From Desulfobacteraceae bacterium UBA5616 (GTDB lineage Bacteria; Desulfobacterota; Desulfobacteria; Desulfobacterales; UBA5616): 37,303 nt of DNA. This document shows positions 17,131 to 24,733 of this stretch, one piece after another. The notes beneath the pieces are model-generated. The model was not told where the DNA came from, ran no database searches, and worked only from the letters and a program-made list of their open reading frames with translations. A program made the translations under genes and the position numbers. Numbering within the stretch: the first letter of the stretch is position 1; each line of letters opens with the position of its first letter. Where the stretch lies: positions 1 to 37,303 of the forward strand of contig DIKO01000016.1 of the NCBI GenBank assembly GCA_002423615.1, given 5' to 3'.

Positions 17131-17144
17131 ATTCCCAAAAAATG
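17115..17144. promoter_or_regulatory. Perfect palindrome, 13-bp arms, 4-bp centre; candidate operator
   Basis: CATTTTTTGGGAA (17115-17127), AATA, TTCCCAAAAAATG (17132-17144) are exact inverted complements. The position over the plus-strand -10, and between divergent genes, favours an operator for a dimeric repressor. A bidirectional terminator is less likely as the stem has only a short GC core and lies upstream of both genes. Confidence 0.6.
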
Positions 17145-17196
17145 AAATCTTTTTTTAAAGTCACTATTTCGGGGATCGAACAATAAGGCGCAAGAG

Positions 17197-18018
17197 ATGC
17201 CGATGATCAACCAGAAAACCCTTACCGCCGCGGTTATCCGGATCCTGCGACCGCTTGTCCGCATCCTGCTGAGAAACGGCATGACGTTTGCCGCGTTCAG
17301 CGATATCGCCAAATGGGTTTACGTGGACACCGCAGCTCGGGAATTCGGTTTAAACGACCGGAAGCAGTCCATATCCCGCATCTCCGTGATCACCGGCCTG
17401 TCCCGGAAAGAGGTGAAACGGGTCCGGGAAGAAGCCTCGCCCCAGGACACCTCATCTGCCGACCGGTACAACCGGGCCGCCAGGGTCATCGCCGCCTGGC
17501 GCAGGGAACGCGATTATATTGATGAGGACAGCAACCCGTTGATATTGCCGATAACCGGTGACGGCCCCAGCTTTGCCGGCCTTGTCCGCCGGTACAGCGG
17601 GGATATGCCCTTCCGGGCCGTTCTGGACGAACTGACCCGGTCGGGGACCGTGGAAAAAACAGAGAAAAATGCCGTCCGGCTGGTCAGCCGTTTCTATGTC
17701 CCCGGACAGGATGACGAAATGCGTCTTCATATCCTGGGAACGGATACGGCCCACCTGATTTCCACCATCGACCACAACATGACGAACCCATGCCCGCGTT
17801 TTTTCCAGAGAAAGGTCAGCTACGACAATCTGCCGGGAGAAATTCTCCCGGTTTTTCATGAACTGGCGGCCCAATCGGCCCAGAAGCTCCTTGAAGACCT
17901 GGATCAATGGCTGTCCTTTTACGATCGGGACATCCGGCCGGAAACCAGGGGCGAGGGGCGTCATCTGGCCGGTCTGGGCATTTACTATTTCGAAGCACCC
18001 GTGGATGAAAAGGTCTGA
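17197..18018 (+). CDS. DUF6502 family protein with N-terminal HTH-like region
   Basis: 273 residues, no signal peptide. The N-terminal hundred residues resemble a winged-helix/HTH (ILLRNGMTFAAFSDIAKWVYVD, then ISRISVITGLSRKEVKRV), followed by an alpha/beta domain with no known catalytic motif, ending in GLGIYYFEAP. I place it in DUF6502 from this pattern; the family is uncharacterised but commonly stands before DUF5666 proteins, as here. AAGGCGCAAGAG precedes ATG 17197 (an ATG two codons on is possible). It could be the protein that binds the nearby palindrome, controlling its own operon and the MATE gene; this is inference. Confidence 0.8.
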   Translation: MPMINQKTLTAAVIRILRPLVRILLRNGMTFAAFSDIAKWVYVDTAAREFGLNDRKQSISRISVITGLSRKEVKRVREEASPQDTSSADRYNRAARVIAAWRRERDYIDEDSNPLILPITGDGPSFAGLVRRYSGDMPFRAVLDELTRSGTVEKTEKNAVRLVSRFYVPGQDDEMRLHILGTDTAHLISTIDHNMTNPCPRFFQRKVSYDNLPGEILPVFHELAAQSAQKLLEDLDQWLSFYDRDIRPETRGEGRHLAGLGIYYFEAPVDEKV

Positions 18019-18022
18019 AACA

Positions 18023-19024
18023 ATGTTAAAATTCATTAAAACCCTTAACTTTTTGATAATGGGCACCGTTCTCATGGGACTGGCCGCCTGCGGCAGCGGG
18101 GACATCACGGTGGCCGGGGGCGGCATCGGTGGAACCGGGGTGATCAGCACCGGAGAGGTCACCGCCCTGGGAAGCATCTGGGTCAATGACGTGAAATTCG
18201 AAACTTCGGGGGCGAACCTCTATATCGATGACGCTCTTGCCGGAAAGGGCGATGCCATTGTCAAGGGGAAGTTGAGCCCCGGCCGGATCGTCCGGGTGGA
18301 AGGGACATTGAATGAGGACGGGACAGGAATCGCACAGGACGTGTTTTACACCTCCACCCTGATCGGCCCGGTCGATGCCGTCGATTCCGTTGATGTCGCC
18401 GACCCGGAAAAGGTTCGTATCCAGTTGCTCGGCCAGACCGTGATGGTCGATGCACAGTCCCGTCTGGAAGGCATGGGCGGGGAAGGTGCGGCCGGCCTGA
18501 CCCCGGGCAATTTCGTCGAGATTTCCGGCTATTTCAACTCTAAAGGGGAGATTCAGGCCTCTTTTGTAAATAAAATGGCCGATGAGGCGCCGGTCAACGC
18601 CATGTTCCAGGTGGCCGGTAGGGTCAGCGGATTCAACGCCAATGGCCGGACCTTCCGGATCACCGCTCTTTCGGTGGATTTCAGCCATGCCCATATGGCC
18701 GGATTCCTTGCCGGAGAACCGACCAACGGGATGTATGTCTTCGTCAGGGGTCAGATCGATGCCGGTGGAACCATGATCGCAACATCCGTTGAACCTTACG
18801 GCAGACTGGGGGAAAACAACGCCAAAAAATTGCATATCAAGGGGATTGCCGGCGACTTTGTCCAGGACAACAGGTTTTATCTCGAGGGGTATGAGATCGA
18901 AACAACCCCGGAAACCGGATTTGCGGGCGGCGTGCGGGAGGACTTGCTGCCCGGTTTGAAAATCATCGTTCAGGGAGCTTTTGTCGACGGGATCATTGTC
19001 GCCGATAAAATCATCATGTTCTGA
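18023..19024 (+). CDS. DUF5666 domain lipoprotein
   Basis: 333 residues with a lipoprotein signal: KFIKTLNFLIMGTVLMGL then the lipobox LAAC, Cys at about residue 22, followed by GSGDITVAGGG. The mature part is a series of small beta-barrel repeats of DUF5666 type (GEVTALGSIWVNDVKFET; then LIGPVDAVDSVD; then QVAGRVSGFNANGRTFRI; last IKGIAGDFVQDNRFYLEGYEI), about four units. Envelope location is predicted; function unknown, possibly ligand binding. The start is four bases after the preceding stop, with only a weak AAAAGG Shine-Dalgarno, so translational coupling is likely. Confidence 0.82.
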   Translation: MLKFIKTLNFLIMGTVLMGLAACGSGDITVAGGGIGGTGVISTGEVTALGSIWVNDVKFETSGANLYIDDALAGKGDAIVKGKLSPGRIVRVEGTLNEDGTGIAQDVFYTSTLIGPVDAVDSVDVADPEKVRIQLLGQTVMVDAQSRLEGMGGEGAAGLTPGNFVEISGYFNSKGEIQASFVNKMADEAPVNAMFQVAGRVSGFNANGRTFRITALSVDFSHAHMAGFLAGEPTNGMYVFVRGQIDAGGTMIATSVEPYGRLGENNAKKLHIKGIAGDFVQDNRFYLEGYEIETTPETGFAGGVREDLLPGLKIIVQGAFVDGIIVADKIIMF

Positions 19025-19103
19025 CCGGCGACGTATCCATCGCTGCTGATCGTCGGCAAAACGTCAATCCGGTAGAAAATCGTTTAAATGAAAGGAGATT
19101 GCC

Positions 19104-20285
19104 ATGAAGACCGTTAAAAATTTCGGATGGATTTTTTCACTGATGTTTCTGCTGATGATGACCGCCTGCGGTGGCGGGGGAGGGTCGGATTCCGGAACGG
19201 CCTCCGGCACGGGGGAATTGACGCTGAGCATGACGGATGCGCCGACTGATGAATTCGATTCCGTTTATGTCACTATAGATAGAGTTGAGGTTCATCTGGG
19301 CGATGTCGACGGTGACGGTGCCCGGGATGGGATTGCTGACATGGACGGAGAGGGGGATGGTGACCACAATTGGATCACCGTGGTCGAACGCAATGAGGAC
19401 CGCGATGAAACTTTTGACCTTTTGGAACTTGTCAATGACAATTTAAGAGAATTGGGCACCATAGAACTTGATAACGGGCATTATACCCAGATGCGGCTTT
19501 ACCTGGCAGATCCAGATGTTGACGTTATTGGTCATCCTTATCCTCATTATGTGGTATATAAAAATGGTGAAGTTCACCCATTAAGAGTTCCCAGCGGAAA
19601 ACTGCATCTGGTCAGCGGGTTTGATTTAGAAATATCAGGCCGTCCGGTTCATTTGGTTCTTGATTTTGACGCGGCGGCATCCATTGTGACGCGTGGTAAT
19701 AGCGGGAAGGAATATAATTTAAAACCCGTTATCAAGGTAGATGATATTGAAACCAGTGCTTATGTAAGTGGAACTGTCACCTATGATGAGGAAGGTAGAG
19801 CTGTGGTTTCAGCCCAGGAAACGGATGCGGATGGAACCGATCCAAGAGTGTATACCTCGACACATACTACCGACACAGAAAATATAGACGAGGAATATTC
19901 TATGTTTTTGTCCGAGGGCACATACAACCTGGTAGCTTATAAGGCCGGGTATGAGCCTGAATGTATAAGGCAAACCGTTGAATATGGAATGGATTATCCG
20001 CAGGTCAATTTTGAACTTTCCGAAGCGGCATATTTAGGAAACGTTACGGTAAAGGTCTCCGGTGCAGATGTGGGAGGCAGTGCAACTATCAGTTTCCGCC
20101 AACTCTGCGGAGGTCAAGAGATCGAGGTCGATTCGGTAAATGTTGCCAATAACTCAGAATTCATCTTTGATTTAAACGAGGGGTTTTATGATGTCGTTGC
20201 CTCATCCGATGGCAAAACTCCAATTACTAAATCTAATATTGATGTATTAAGCTTTTCCAATACTATTTTGAATTTTAATTTTTAA
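19104..20285 (+). CDS. DUF4382 domain lipoprotein
   Basis: 393 residues. Lipoprotein signal with lipobox MTAC and a glycine run (CGGGGGSDSG), then a DUF4382 domain (GELTLSMTDAPTDEFDSVYVTI, then GTIELDNGHYTQMRLYL; LVSGFDLEISGRPVHLVLDFD). An Asp/Gly-rich insert, DGDGARDGIADMDGEGDGD, resembles calcium-binding loops. The last 180 residues look like two Ig/carboxypeptidase-regulatory beta-sandwiches (SAYVSGTVTYDEEGRAVVSA; YLGNVTVKVSGADVGGSATIS). AAAGGAGATTGCC marks the start. From about 19430 the gene is visibly richer in A and T than its first part and its neighbours. Probably outer-membrane or surface-attached; function unknown. Confidence 0.82.
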   Translation: MKTVKNFGWIFSLMFLLMMTACGGGGGSDSGTASGTGELTLSMTDAPTDEFDSVYVTIDRVEVHLGDVDGDGARDGIADMDGEGDGDHNWITVVERNEDRDETFDLLELVNDNLRELGTIELDNGHYTQMRLYLADPDVDVIGHPYPHYVVYKNGEVHPLRVPSGKLHLVSGFDLEISGRPVHLVLDFDAAASIVTRGNSGKEYNLKPVIKVDDIETSAYVSGTVTYDEEGRAVVSAQETDADGTDPRVYTSTHTTDTENIDEEYSMFLSEGTYNLVAYKAGYEPECIRQTVEYGMDYPQVNFELSEAAYLGNVTVKVSGADVGGSATISFRQLCGGQEIEVDSVNVANNSEFIFDLNEGFYDVVASSDGKTPITKSNIDVLSFSNTILNFNF

Positions 20286-20318
20286 TATCCTCCCGTGTGA
20301 AGTTAAAAATTCAAACAT

Positions 20319-20348
20319 CCGCATCCCCGGTTTTTTCCGGAGATGCGG
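20319..20348. terminator. Palindrome, possible terminator of the lipoprotein operon
   Basis: CCGCATC and GATGCGG enclose CCGG pairs with a T6 loop, 34 bases after the stop at 20285. It is not followed by a U-run, so intrinsic termination is uncertain. Its sequence is related to the palindrome at 20526-20560, which suggests a repeated element. Confidence 0.4.
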
Positions 20349-20381
20349 AATCCTTCGGTAAACTGCGGGCACGTAGACATA

Positions 20382-20460
20382 ATGGGTGGAGCTTGCGAAA
20401 CCCATCGTCATGAACCGGGTTCCAGCCCGTGATATGATGGGTTCCGCAAGCTCCACCCAT
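20382..20460. repeat. REPIN-like inverted repeat (25-bp arms)
   Basis: Arm 20382-20406 starts ATGGGTGGAGCTTGCGAAAC; arm 20436-20460 is its reverse complement with one mismatch; a 29-base spacer lies between. The sequence type (GTAGGATGGGTGGAGC...AACCCATC) is like the dispersed palindromes mobilised by REP-associated Y1 transposases in many proteobacteria. CCTAC directly after the right arm fits this. No transposase is in the window. Confidence 0.6.
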
Positions 20461-20525
20461 CCTACAGTCGCTCAAGATTCTATAAAATAATCAGGCCGTT
20501 AAATTTATATTGGGATGTAATCAGC

Positions 20526-20560
20526 AATCCGCGTCCCCCCGGTTTGGAGGGATGCGGATT
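20526..20560. terminator. Palindrome, possible terminator for the convergent dehydrogenase gene
   Basis: Arms AATCCGCGTCCC (20526-20537) and GGGATGCGGATT (20549-20560) pair over 12 bases with one G-T wobble, loop 11 bases. It stands 18 bases beyond the dehydrogenase stop (20578, minus strand). No clear U-run follows on either strand. Confidence 0.4.
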
Positions 20561-20577
20561 CATTAAAACCCATAGGG

Positions 20578-21600
20578 TTACGGCTTGATCAGCACCTTCA
20601 CGGAGCCGTCGAAATTGGCCTGGGTTTCAAAAGCTTCCTTGCATTGATCCACTGAGCATTCGTGACTGACCAAGGCCCTGCGGTCCACTTTTCCGGACCG
20701 GATCAATTCGAGGCTGTCCGCAAGGTCATCGAAGGTATAGGCGAATGAGCCGTGTATGTTCACCTGCTTGGTGACCATGTCTGAAAGATCCAGATTTAAA
20801 TTCTGTTCAAAAATCCCAAAAACGACCACGGTTCCTTCTTCCTTCGCCATATGGATGGCCTGTTGAAAAACAGGCACACCCGGCCGTTCCATGATATACC
20901 CCACCGCGTCGTAGACAATGTCCACCAGGGGATAGGATCCCGCATCCGGCATGAGCATGAAAGGCTGGGTTCCCGCAATCGCCTCGACCCGTTCATGGAC
21001 ATTTTCCCGAACGGCATTGAGGGTGACGTCCGCCCCCATCCGCCTGGCCATGTCCAGGCGTCTGTCCGACACATCCACGGCGATGATCTGCCTGAAATTC
21101 AGGCCCATGGCCTTCAGGCATTGAATGATGCCAAGCCCGATGATGCCGGCCCCGAAAACCACGATGTTCTGGCCTTCGGCGGGTCTGCCTTTCCGGGCCG
21201 CATGGAGGGACGTGGCAAGGGGTTCAATGGTGGCGGCCTCCTCGTAACTCACCTCGTCGGGAAGTTTGTACACCGTCATGCCGAGAAAGGCGTTGCCGAC
21301 CCGGGCATATTCGGCCATGCCACCCATGGCGATGGCCGCGACCCGGTCCCCGACTTTAATGCCTTCAACGGCGCTGCCGATTTCCACCACATCCCCGCTG
21401 AATTCATGGCCGGGTATCCGTCCCTTGGGGGTTTCCAGGCTGATTTCGGGAAAAAGCCCCAGTTTATAGGAGTGCAGGTCGGAGCCGCAGATCCCGCAGG
21501 CCGCAACCTTGACGATAATGTCCGTGGGTTCCTGAATCACCGGTTTTTCCACGTCTTCACAGGATATTTCCCGCAATCCCTGGTAGCATGCTGCTTTCAT
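20578..21600 (-). CDS. Zinc-dependent alcohol dehydrogenase family protein (MDR superfamily)
   Basis: 340 residues, normal size. The catalytic-zinc motifs are CGICGSDLHSY (Cys38 as ligand) and GHEFSGDVVEIG (His65, Glu66); the dinucleotide-binding motif is VVFGAGIIGLGIIQ, then an acidic VDVSDRR in the place that favours NAD over NADP. The four-cysteine structural-zinc lobe seems to be missing between GDRVAAIAMGGM and VYKLPDEV. It would oxidise a secondary alcohol or hydroxyacyl compound. GGGAGGAGATCCT precedes the ATG. Last gene of the CoA-transferase operon, 25 bases after the Lin0512 gene, so its substrate is probably an intermediate of that pathway. Confidence 0.88.
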   Translation of the reverse strand: MKAACYQGLREISCEDVEKPVIQEPTDIIVKVAACGICGSDLHSYKLGLFPEISLETPKGRIPGHEFSGDVVEIGSAVEGIKVGDRVAAIAMGGMAEYARVGNAFLGMTVYKLPDEVSYEEAATIEPLATSLHAARKGRPAEGQNIVVFGAGIIGLGIIQCLKAMGLNFRQIIAVDVSDRRLDMARRMGADVTLNAVRENVHERVEAIAGTQPFMLMPDAGSYPLVDIVYDAVGYIMERPGVPVFQQAIHMAKEEGTVVVFGIFEQNLNLDLSDMVTKQVNIHGSFAYTFDDLADSLELIRSGKVDRRALVSHECSVDQCKEAFETQANFDGSVKVLIKP

Positions 21601-21625
21601 AGGATCTCCTCCCGGATATTGCGCC

Positions 21626-21994
21626 TTACGGCATGTTGCATTTTACGGTTACGGCTGCATTGGCCACGATCACTTCCCCGGTGGTGTCCCCCAGGGCCGC
21701 CACCGGAAGCCCCATGGTCTTCATGCCGCCCTCCACCACGGTCAAGGTTTTGGACCCGAACGGAACGGCGGCAAGGACCTGTTCCGCATTGATGTTTTCC
21801 GGATAAGGGGCTGCGATGAGCACCTCCACGGCCATGTCGGCGGGGTTTTTAAGGCCGACGATATCCCTCAATCCCACCAGGCAGTTGTTGGAAATGGCGT
21901 TCTTGATGGCCTTGACGGCCGCGTTGGTGGGATTGTTGTTGTGACCATGCTGGTCAAGACCCATTCCGATTTCGACGATAAAGGTTTTAAACAT
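21626..21994 (-). CDS. Lin0512 family protein
   Basis: 122 residues. The opening FKTFIVEIGMGLDQHGHNN, then NAAVKAIKNAISNNCLVGL and later TVVEGGMKTMGLPVAALGD, match my memory of the Lin0512 family, small alpha/beta proteins of unknown biochemical function. No signal or membrane segment. Strong ribosome binding site AAGGAGGACATTC. It lies between the CoA-transferase pair and the dehydrogenase on the same strand, so it probably takes part in the same acid catabolism; possibly an oligomeric enzyme or binding protein. Confidence 0.75.
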   Translation of the reverse strand: MFKTFIVEIGMGLDQHGHNNNPTNAAVKAIKNAISNNCLVGLRDIVGLKNPADMAVEVLIAAPYPENINAEQVLAAVPFGSKTLTVVEGGMKTMGLPVAALGDTTGEVIVANAAVTVKCNMP

Positions 21995-22028
21995 GAATGT
22001 CCTCCTTGGGGTTTGGCGTTAAAGATGA

Positions 22029-23201
22029 TTATAAAGCCGAAAAAATAATGTTTTCCCGTTTCAGGGCTTCGATTTTATCTTCCCCGTATTTCAGTTCGCG
22101 CAGCACCTCCACGGTATGCTCCCCGAGCATGGGGGCGGGCCTTTTGATGATGCCCGTGATGTCTGAAAACCGGGGCCCTACCCCCACCAGCCGGGCCTGC
22201 CCGAAGATGGGGTCTTCGCGGTCGTCGAAGAGCCGGTTTTCTTCGCAGTGGGGGTCTGTCAGCACCTCATCCGCGGATTGCCCCGGGGCTGCGGGAACAT
22301 GGTGTTCCTGCAATGCGGCGATCCATTGACCGGTTGTTCCGGCGCCAATGGCCTTTTCCAGGATATCCGCCAGTTCGTGGTCGTTCTCCGTCCGGGCGTG
22401 GGCGTTGGAAAACCTGGGGTCCGTGGATAGATTTTCAAGACCCAGGGCTTTTAACAGGCCCCGCCAGTGGTTCTCACCGGTGCAGCAGATGAATATCCAC
22501 CGCCCCTCAGCGGTTTGGTAATGCCGGAAAACGGCGCTTAATCCCAGAAGCCTTTCATCCCCCGGGTATTTTCGTTCATATCCCTCATAGTCGATGAAAT
22601 CAGCCGCCTGAAGCGCTATGGATGCATGGGTCAGGGAAGTTTCAACACGCTGGGATTTTCCTTTCCGGATTCTGGACAAAAGGGCCAAGACCGCGCCATA
22701 GGCCCCCAGCATGGGGGCGGCCTGGTCGTTCAGGGCGATGAGGTGATAAACCGGAGGCTTGCCCTTGCCGCCCTGACACGCCATCTGGCCGCTCCGGGCC
22801 TGGAGAACCGGGTCGAAACCCGGCCGGTTGGCATAGGGTTCCTTTGAACCATGCCCCAGAATGGAGATATAAATCAGATCCGGCTTGAGCTTTTGGACGG
22901 ATTCATAATCCAGACCCAGCTTGTGCCAGACCCCCCACCGGGCGTTTTCGATGACCATGTCGGCAGTTTGAACAATATCCCCGGCAACGGCTTTTCCCTC
23001 GGGTTTTTTTAAATCCACGGCTACGGAGCGTTTGCCGCGGTTGCAGGATAAAAATCCCCCGCCCACCGCCCGCCAGGAATCGCCGAAAAGCGGTTCGATC
23101 TTGATCACGTCCGCCCCCATGTCCGACAGCATCATGGCGGCATAGGGTCCATTGATCATGGTGGTAAAATCTGCGATCCGGATATTTTCCAAAGGTTGCA
23201 T
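22029..23201 (-). CDS. CaiB/BaiF (class III) CoA-transferase, subunit with catalytic Asp
   Basis: 390 residues, usual for the family. Opening IRIADFTTMINGPYAAMMLSD, then DVIKIEPLFGDSWR and RGKRSVAVDLKKPEG are standard class III segments. The catalytic aspartate position is filled: Asp159 in LNDQAAPMLGAYG, 26 positions (inclusive) before the Gln of the GKxQ motif. These enzymes move CoA between acids, for example succinyl-CoA to another acid. GGGGAGGACCACG precedes the ATG, 19 bases after the preceding CoA-transferase. Likely the active chain of a heteromeric enzyme with its neighbour (inference). Confidence 0.88.
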   Translation of the reverse strand: MQPLENIRIADFTTMINGPYAAMMLSDMGADVIKIEPLFGDSWRAVGGGFLSCNRGKRSVAVDLKKPEGKAVAGDIVQTADMVIENARWGVWHKLGLDYESVQKLKPDLIYISILGHGSKEPYANRPGFDPVLQARSGQMACQGGKGKPPVYHLIALNDQAAPMLGAYGAVLALLSRIRKGKSQRVETSLTHASIALQAADFIDYEGYERKYPGDERLLGLSAVFRHYQTAEGRWIFICCTGENHWRGLLKALGLENLSTDPRFSNAHARTENDHELADILEKAIGAGTTGQWIAALQEHHVPAAPGQSADEVLTDPHCEENRLFDDREDPIFGQARLVGVGPRFSDITGIIKRPAPMLGEHTVEVLRELKYGEDKIEALKRENIIFSAL

Positions 23202-23220
23202 CGTGGTCCTCCCCAGGCGT

Positions 23221-24405
23221 TTAACAGATCTTCCGGCGCTTTAATTCTTCGATTTTTTCAGGGCTGTACCCCAGATTTTCCAGAATCATGCGGGTGTGTT
23301 CCCCGATCCCCGGACACGGCCCTTGAATGGCTCCAGGCTCCAGGCCCAATGCCACGGGAACCCCCATTTCCCTGATTTTCCCCAGACCCGGCTGATCCAC
23401 CCGGGCGACCAGGTCGTTGGCGATCACCTGAGGATCGTTCATGAATTCTTCCACGAGACAGACAGGCGAACAGGGAATGTCCTCGGATTGCAGAAAAGCC
23501 ACCCACTCGTCACGGGTCCGGGCTGCGAACATTTCCTGGAACATGGCAATGAGCTGGGTGTTCCGCGGCGGCAGGATCAGGAACGGAGCGCCCTCAAAAA
23601 GAGGGTCCATGAGCCATTCATCATGGCCCATGGCCAGAGCGAATTTCGTAAAAAAAGTGAAGTTTCCCAGGGCCAGAAAAAACCATTTTCCGTCACTGCC
23701 CTGGTAGAGTTTATAGAGGGGGAGCATACCCTGCTGGCCGGATCGTGCCGCTCCCGGCATCCTGATCTTGCCGTTGAACTCGGAAATATACGTACTCTGG
23801 GGTCCTAAAATGGCATTGAACAAAGAGATGTCGGCCATCTGACCTTTTCCGGTGATTTCGCGCGCCAGAAGGGCCGTGGCAACGGCGAAGGCGGCCATAA
23901 AAGCGGCGTAATAACTGGCCAGAGGCAACACCAGGTAAAGGGGACGGTTTTCAATACCCCCTCCCTGCTCCACGTAGACCCCGGCATAAGAGGCCACGAT
24001 GGGATCCCAGCCCGGGATATCCCGGTAGGGACCGGTCTGGCCGAAACCGGAAATGGAGCAATAAACAACCCGGGGATTGATCTCCTTGACGGCTTCGTAA
24101 CCGATGCCCAGTCGATGGGCGACTCCGGGGCTGAAATTTTCAACGACCACGTCGGCGGTCCGGATCAAATCCCCGGCGATCCGTTTTCCCGTTTCGGTTT
24201 TGAGATCCAGCGACATGGCGGTTTTGCTGCGGTTGAAAACCAGGAACCCGGGTTCCCGTCGATAAGGATCCCCGGAAGGTCGCTCCACCTTGATGACGTC
24301 GGCGCCCTGTTCCGCCAGAAGCATGGATGCGTAGTGCCCCGCGATGTACTGCCCGAAATCGATCACTCTGAATCCGTTCAACGCCTGATCCATAGGGGGA
24401 AGCAT
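23221..24405 (-). CDS. CaiB/BaiF (class III) CoA-transferase, subunit lacking the catalytic Asp
   Basis: 394 residues. The opening GFRVIDFGQYIAGHYASMLLAE, DVIKVERPSGDPYR and NRSKTAMSLDLKTETG are family hallmarks. At the position of the catalytic Asp this chain has Ser164 (LPLASYYAAFMAAF), 26 positions before the Gln of GKGQ, in a gap-free alignment with the next gene's product. In the heteromeric benzylsuccinate CoA-transferase BbsEF, as I recall, only one chain has the Asp, so this may be a structural partner. Start at 24405 or the Met at 24393; neither has a clear Shine-Dalgarno. First gene of a four-gene operon. Confidence 0.85.
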   Translation of the reverse strand: MLPPMDQALNGFRVIDFGQYIAGHYASMLLAEQGADVIKVERPSGDPYRREPGFLVFNRSKTAMSLDLKTETGKRIAGDLIRTADVVVENFSPGVAHRLGIGYEAVKEINPRVVYCSISGFGQTGPYRDIPGWDPIVASYAGVYVEQGGGIENRPLYLVLPLASYYAAFMAAFAVATALLAREITGKGQMADISLFNAILGPQSTYISEFNGKIRMPGAARSGQQGMLPLYKLYQGSDGKWFFLALGNFTFFTKFALAMGHDEWLMDPLFEGAPFLILPPRNTQLIAMFQEMFAARTRDEWVAFLQSEDIPCSPVCLVEEFMNDPQVIANDLVARVDQPGLGKIREMGVPVALGLEPGAIQGPCPGIGEHTRMILENLGYSPEKIEELKRRKIC

Positions 24406-24524
24406 TTCTTCGAAATTGTCCGTTTTTTAAAGGCATGAGAAACCGGTGAAACGGCATCCGCAGTCCGGGCAAACAAAAGGATCCGTTTGCGGAAACGACG
24501 GCGGCAGGTTGGATAATGGACGAG

Positions 24525-24552
24525 ATCATATCATAATCTTTCCAGAGATCAA
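24525..24552 (-). promoter_or_regulatory. Putative promoter of the CoA-transferase operon
   Basis: On the minus strand TTGATC (24552-24547), 16-base spacer, TATGAT (24530-24525). The leader to the CoA-transferase start would be about 110 bases. Confidence 0.4.
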
Positions 24553-24603
24553 GAAAGTATTCCGGGAACCGGCCCCCTTGATGAAAAAGTTGAAGCCGGG
24601 TGA

Positions 24604-24650
24604 ACCCGCCGGGCCGCCGGCATGGGAAGAGGCCGGCGGGTGTTTTTCTT
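24604..24650 (+). terminator. Rho-independent terminator-like hairpin on the plus strand
   Basis: ACCCGCCGGGCC (24604-24615) pairs with GGCCGGCGGGT (24631-24641) with one bulge, followed by GTTTTTCTT. The form is good, but no plus-strand gene ends nearby, so it either stops antisense transcription through the CoA-transferase operon or ends a small RNA. It directly abuts the next promoter. Confidence 0.5.
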
Positions 24651-24679
24651 GACAAGCAATATTCCTTTTGCCATACACT
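24649..24679 (+). promoter_or_regulatory. Putative promoter of the cytochrome b-Rieske operon
   Basis: Perfect TTGACA at 24649-24654, then either CATACA (17-base spacer) or TACACT at 24674-24679 (19-base spacer). It begins inside the terminator's T-run and lies 55 bases upstream of the chosen cytochrome b start at 24734. Confidence 0.45.
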
Positions 24680-24733
24680 CCCCCATACAGGCAAACGCTT
24701 GTTATCTCCTGTAATTTAGAGACAACCGGTCGG

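Larger units (their letters stand above)
24406..24733. other. Divergent intergenic region between CoA-transferase and cytochrome b operons
   Basis: 328 bases. It contains a minus-strand promoter candidate, a plus-strand terminator-like hairpin and a plus-strand promoter candidate (all annotated separately). On the minus strand a short open frame without ATG ends at 24427 and reads CPDCGCRF; I do not call it. No riboswitch consensus was recognised. Confidence 0.5.

Noticed and set aside
24427..24525. Minus-strand short frame reading CPDCGCRF, like a zinc-ribbon end
   Set aside because: About 32 codons between stops with no ATG, GTG or TTG start and no ribosome binding site; may be a gene remnant or chance.
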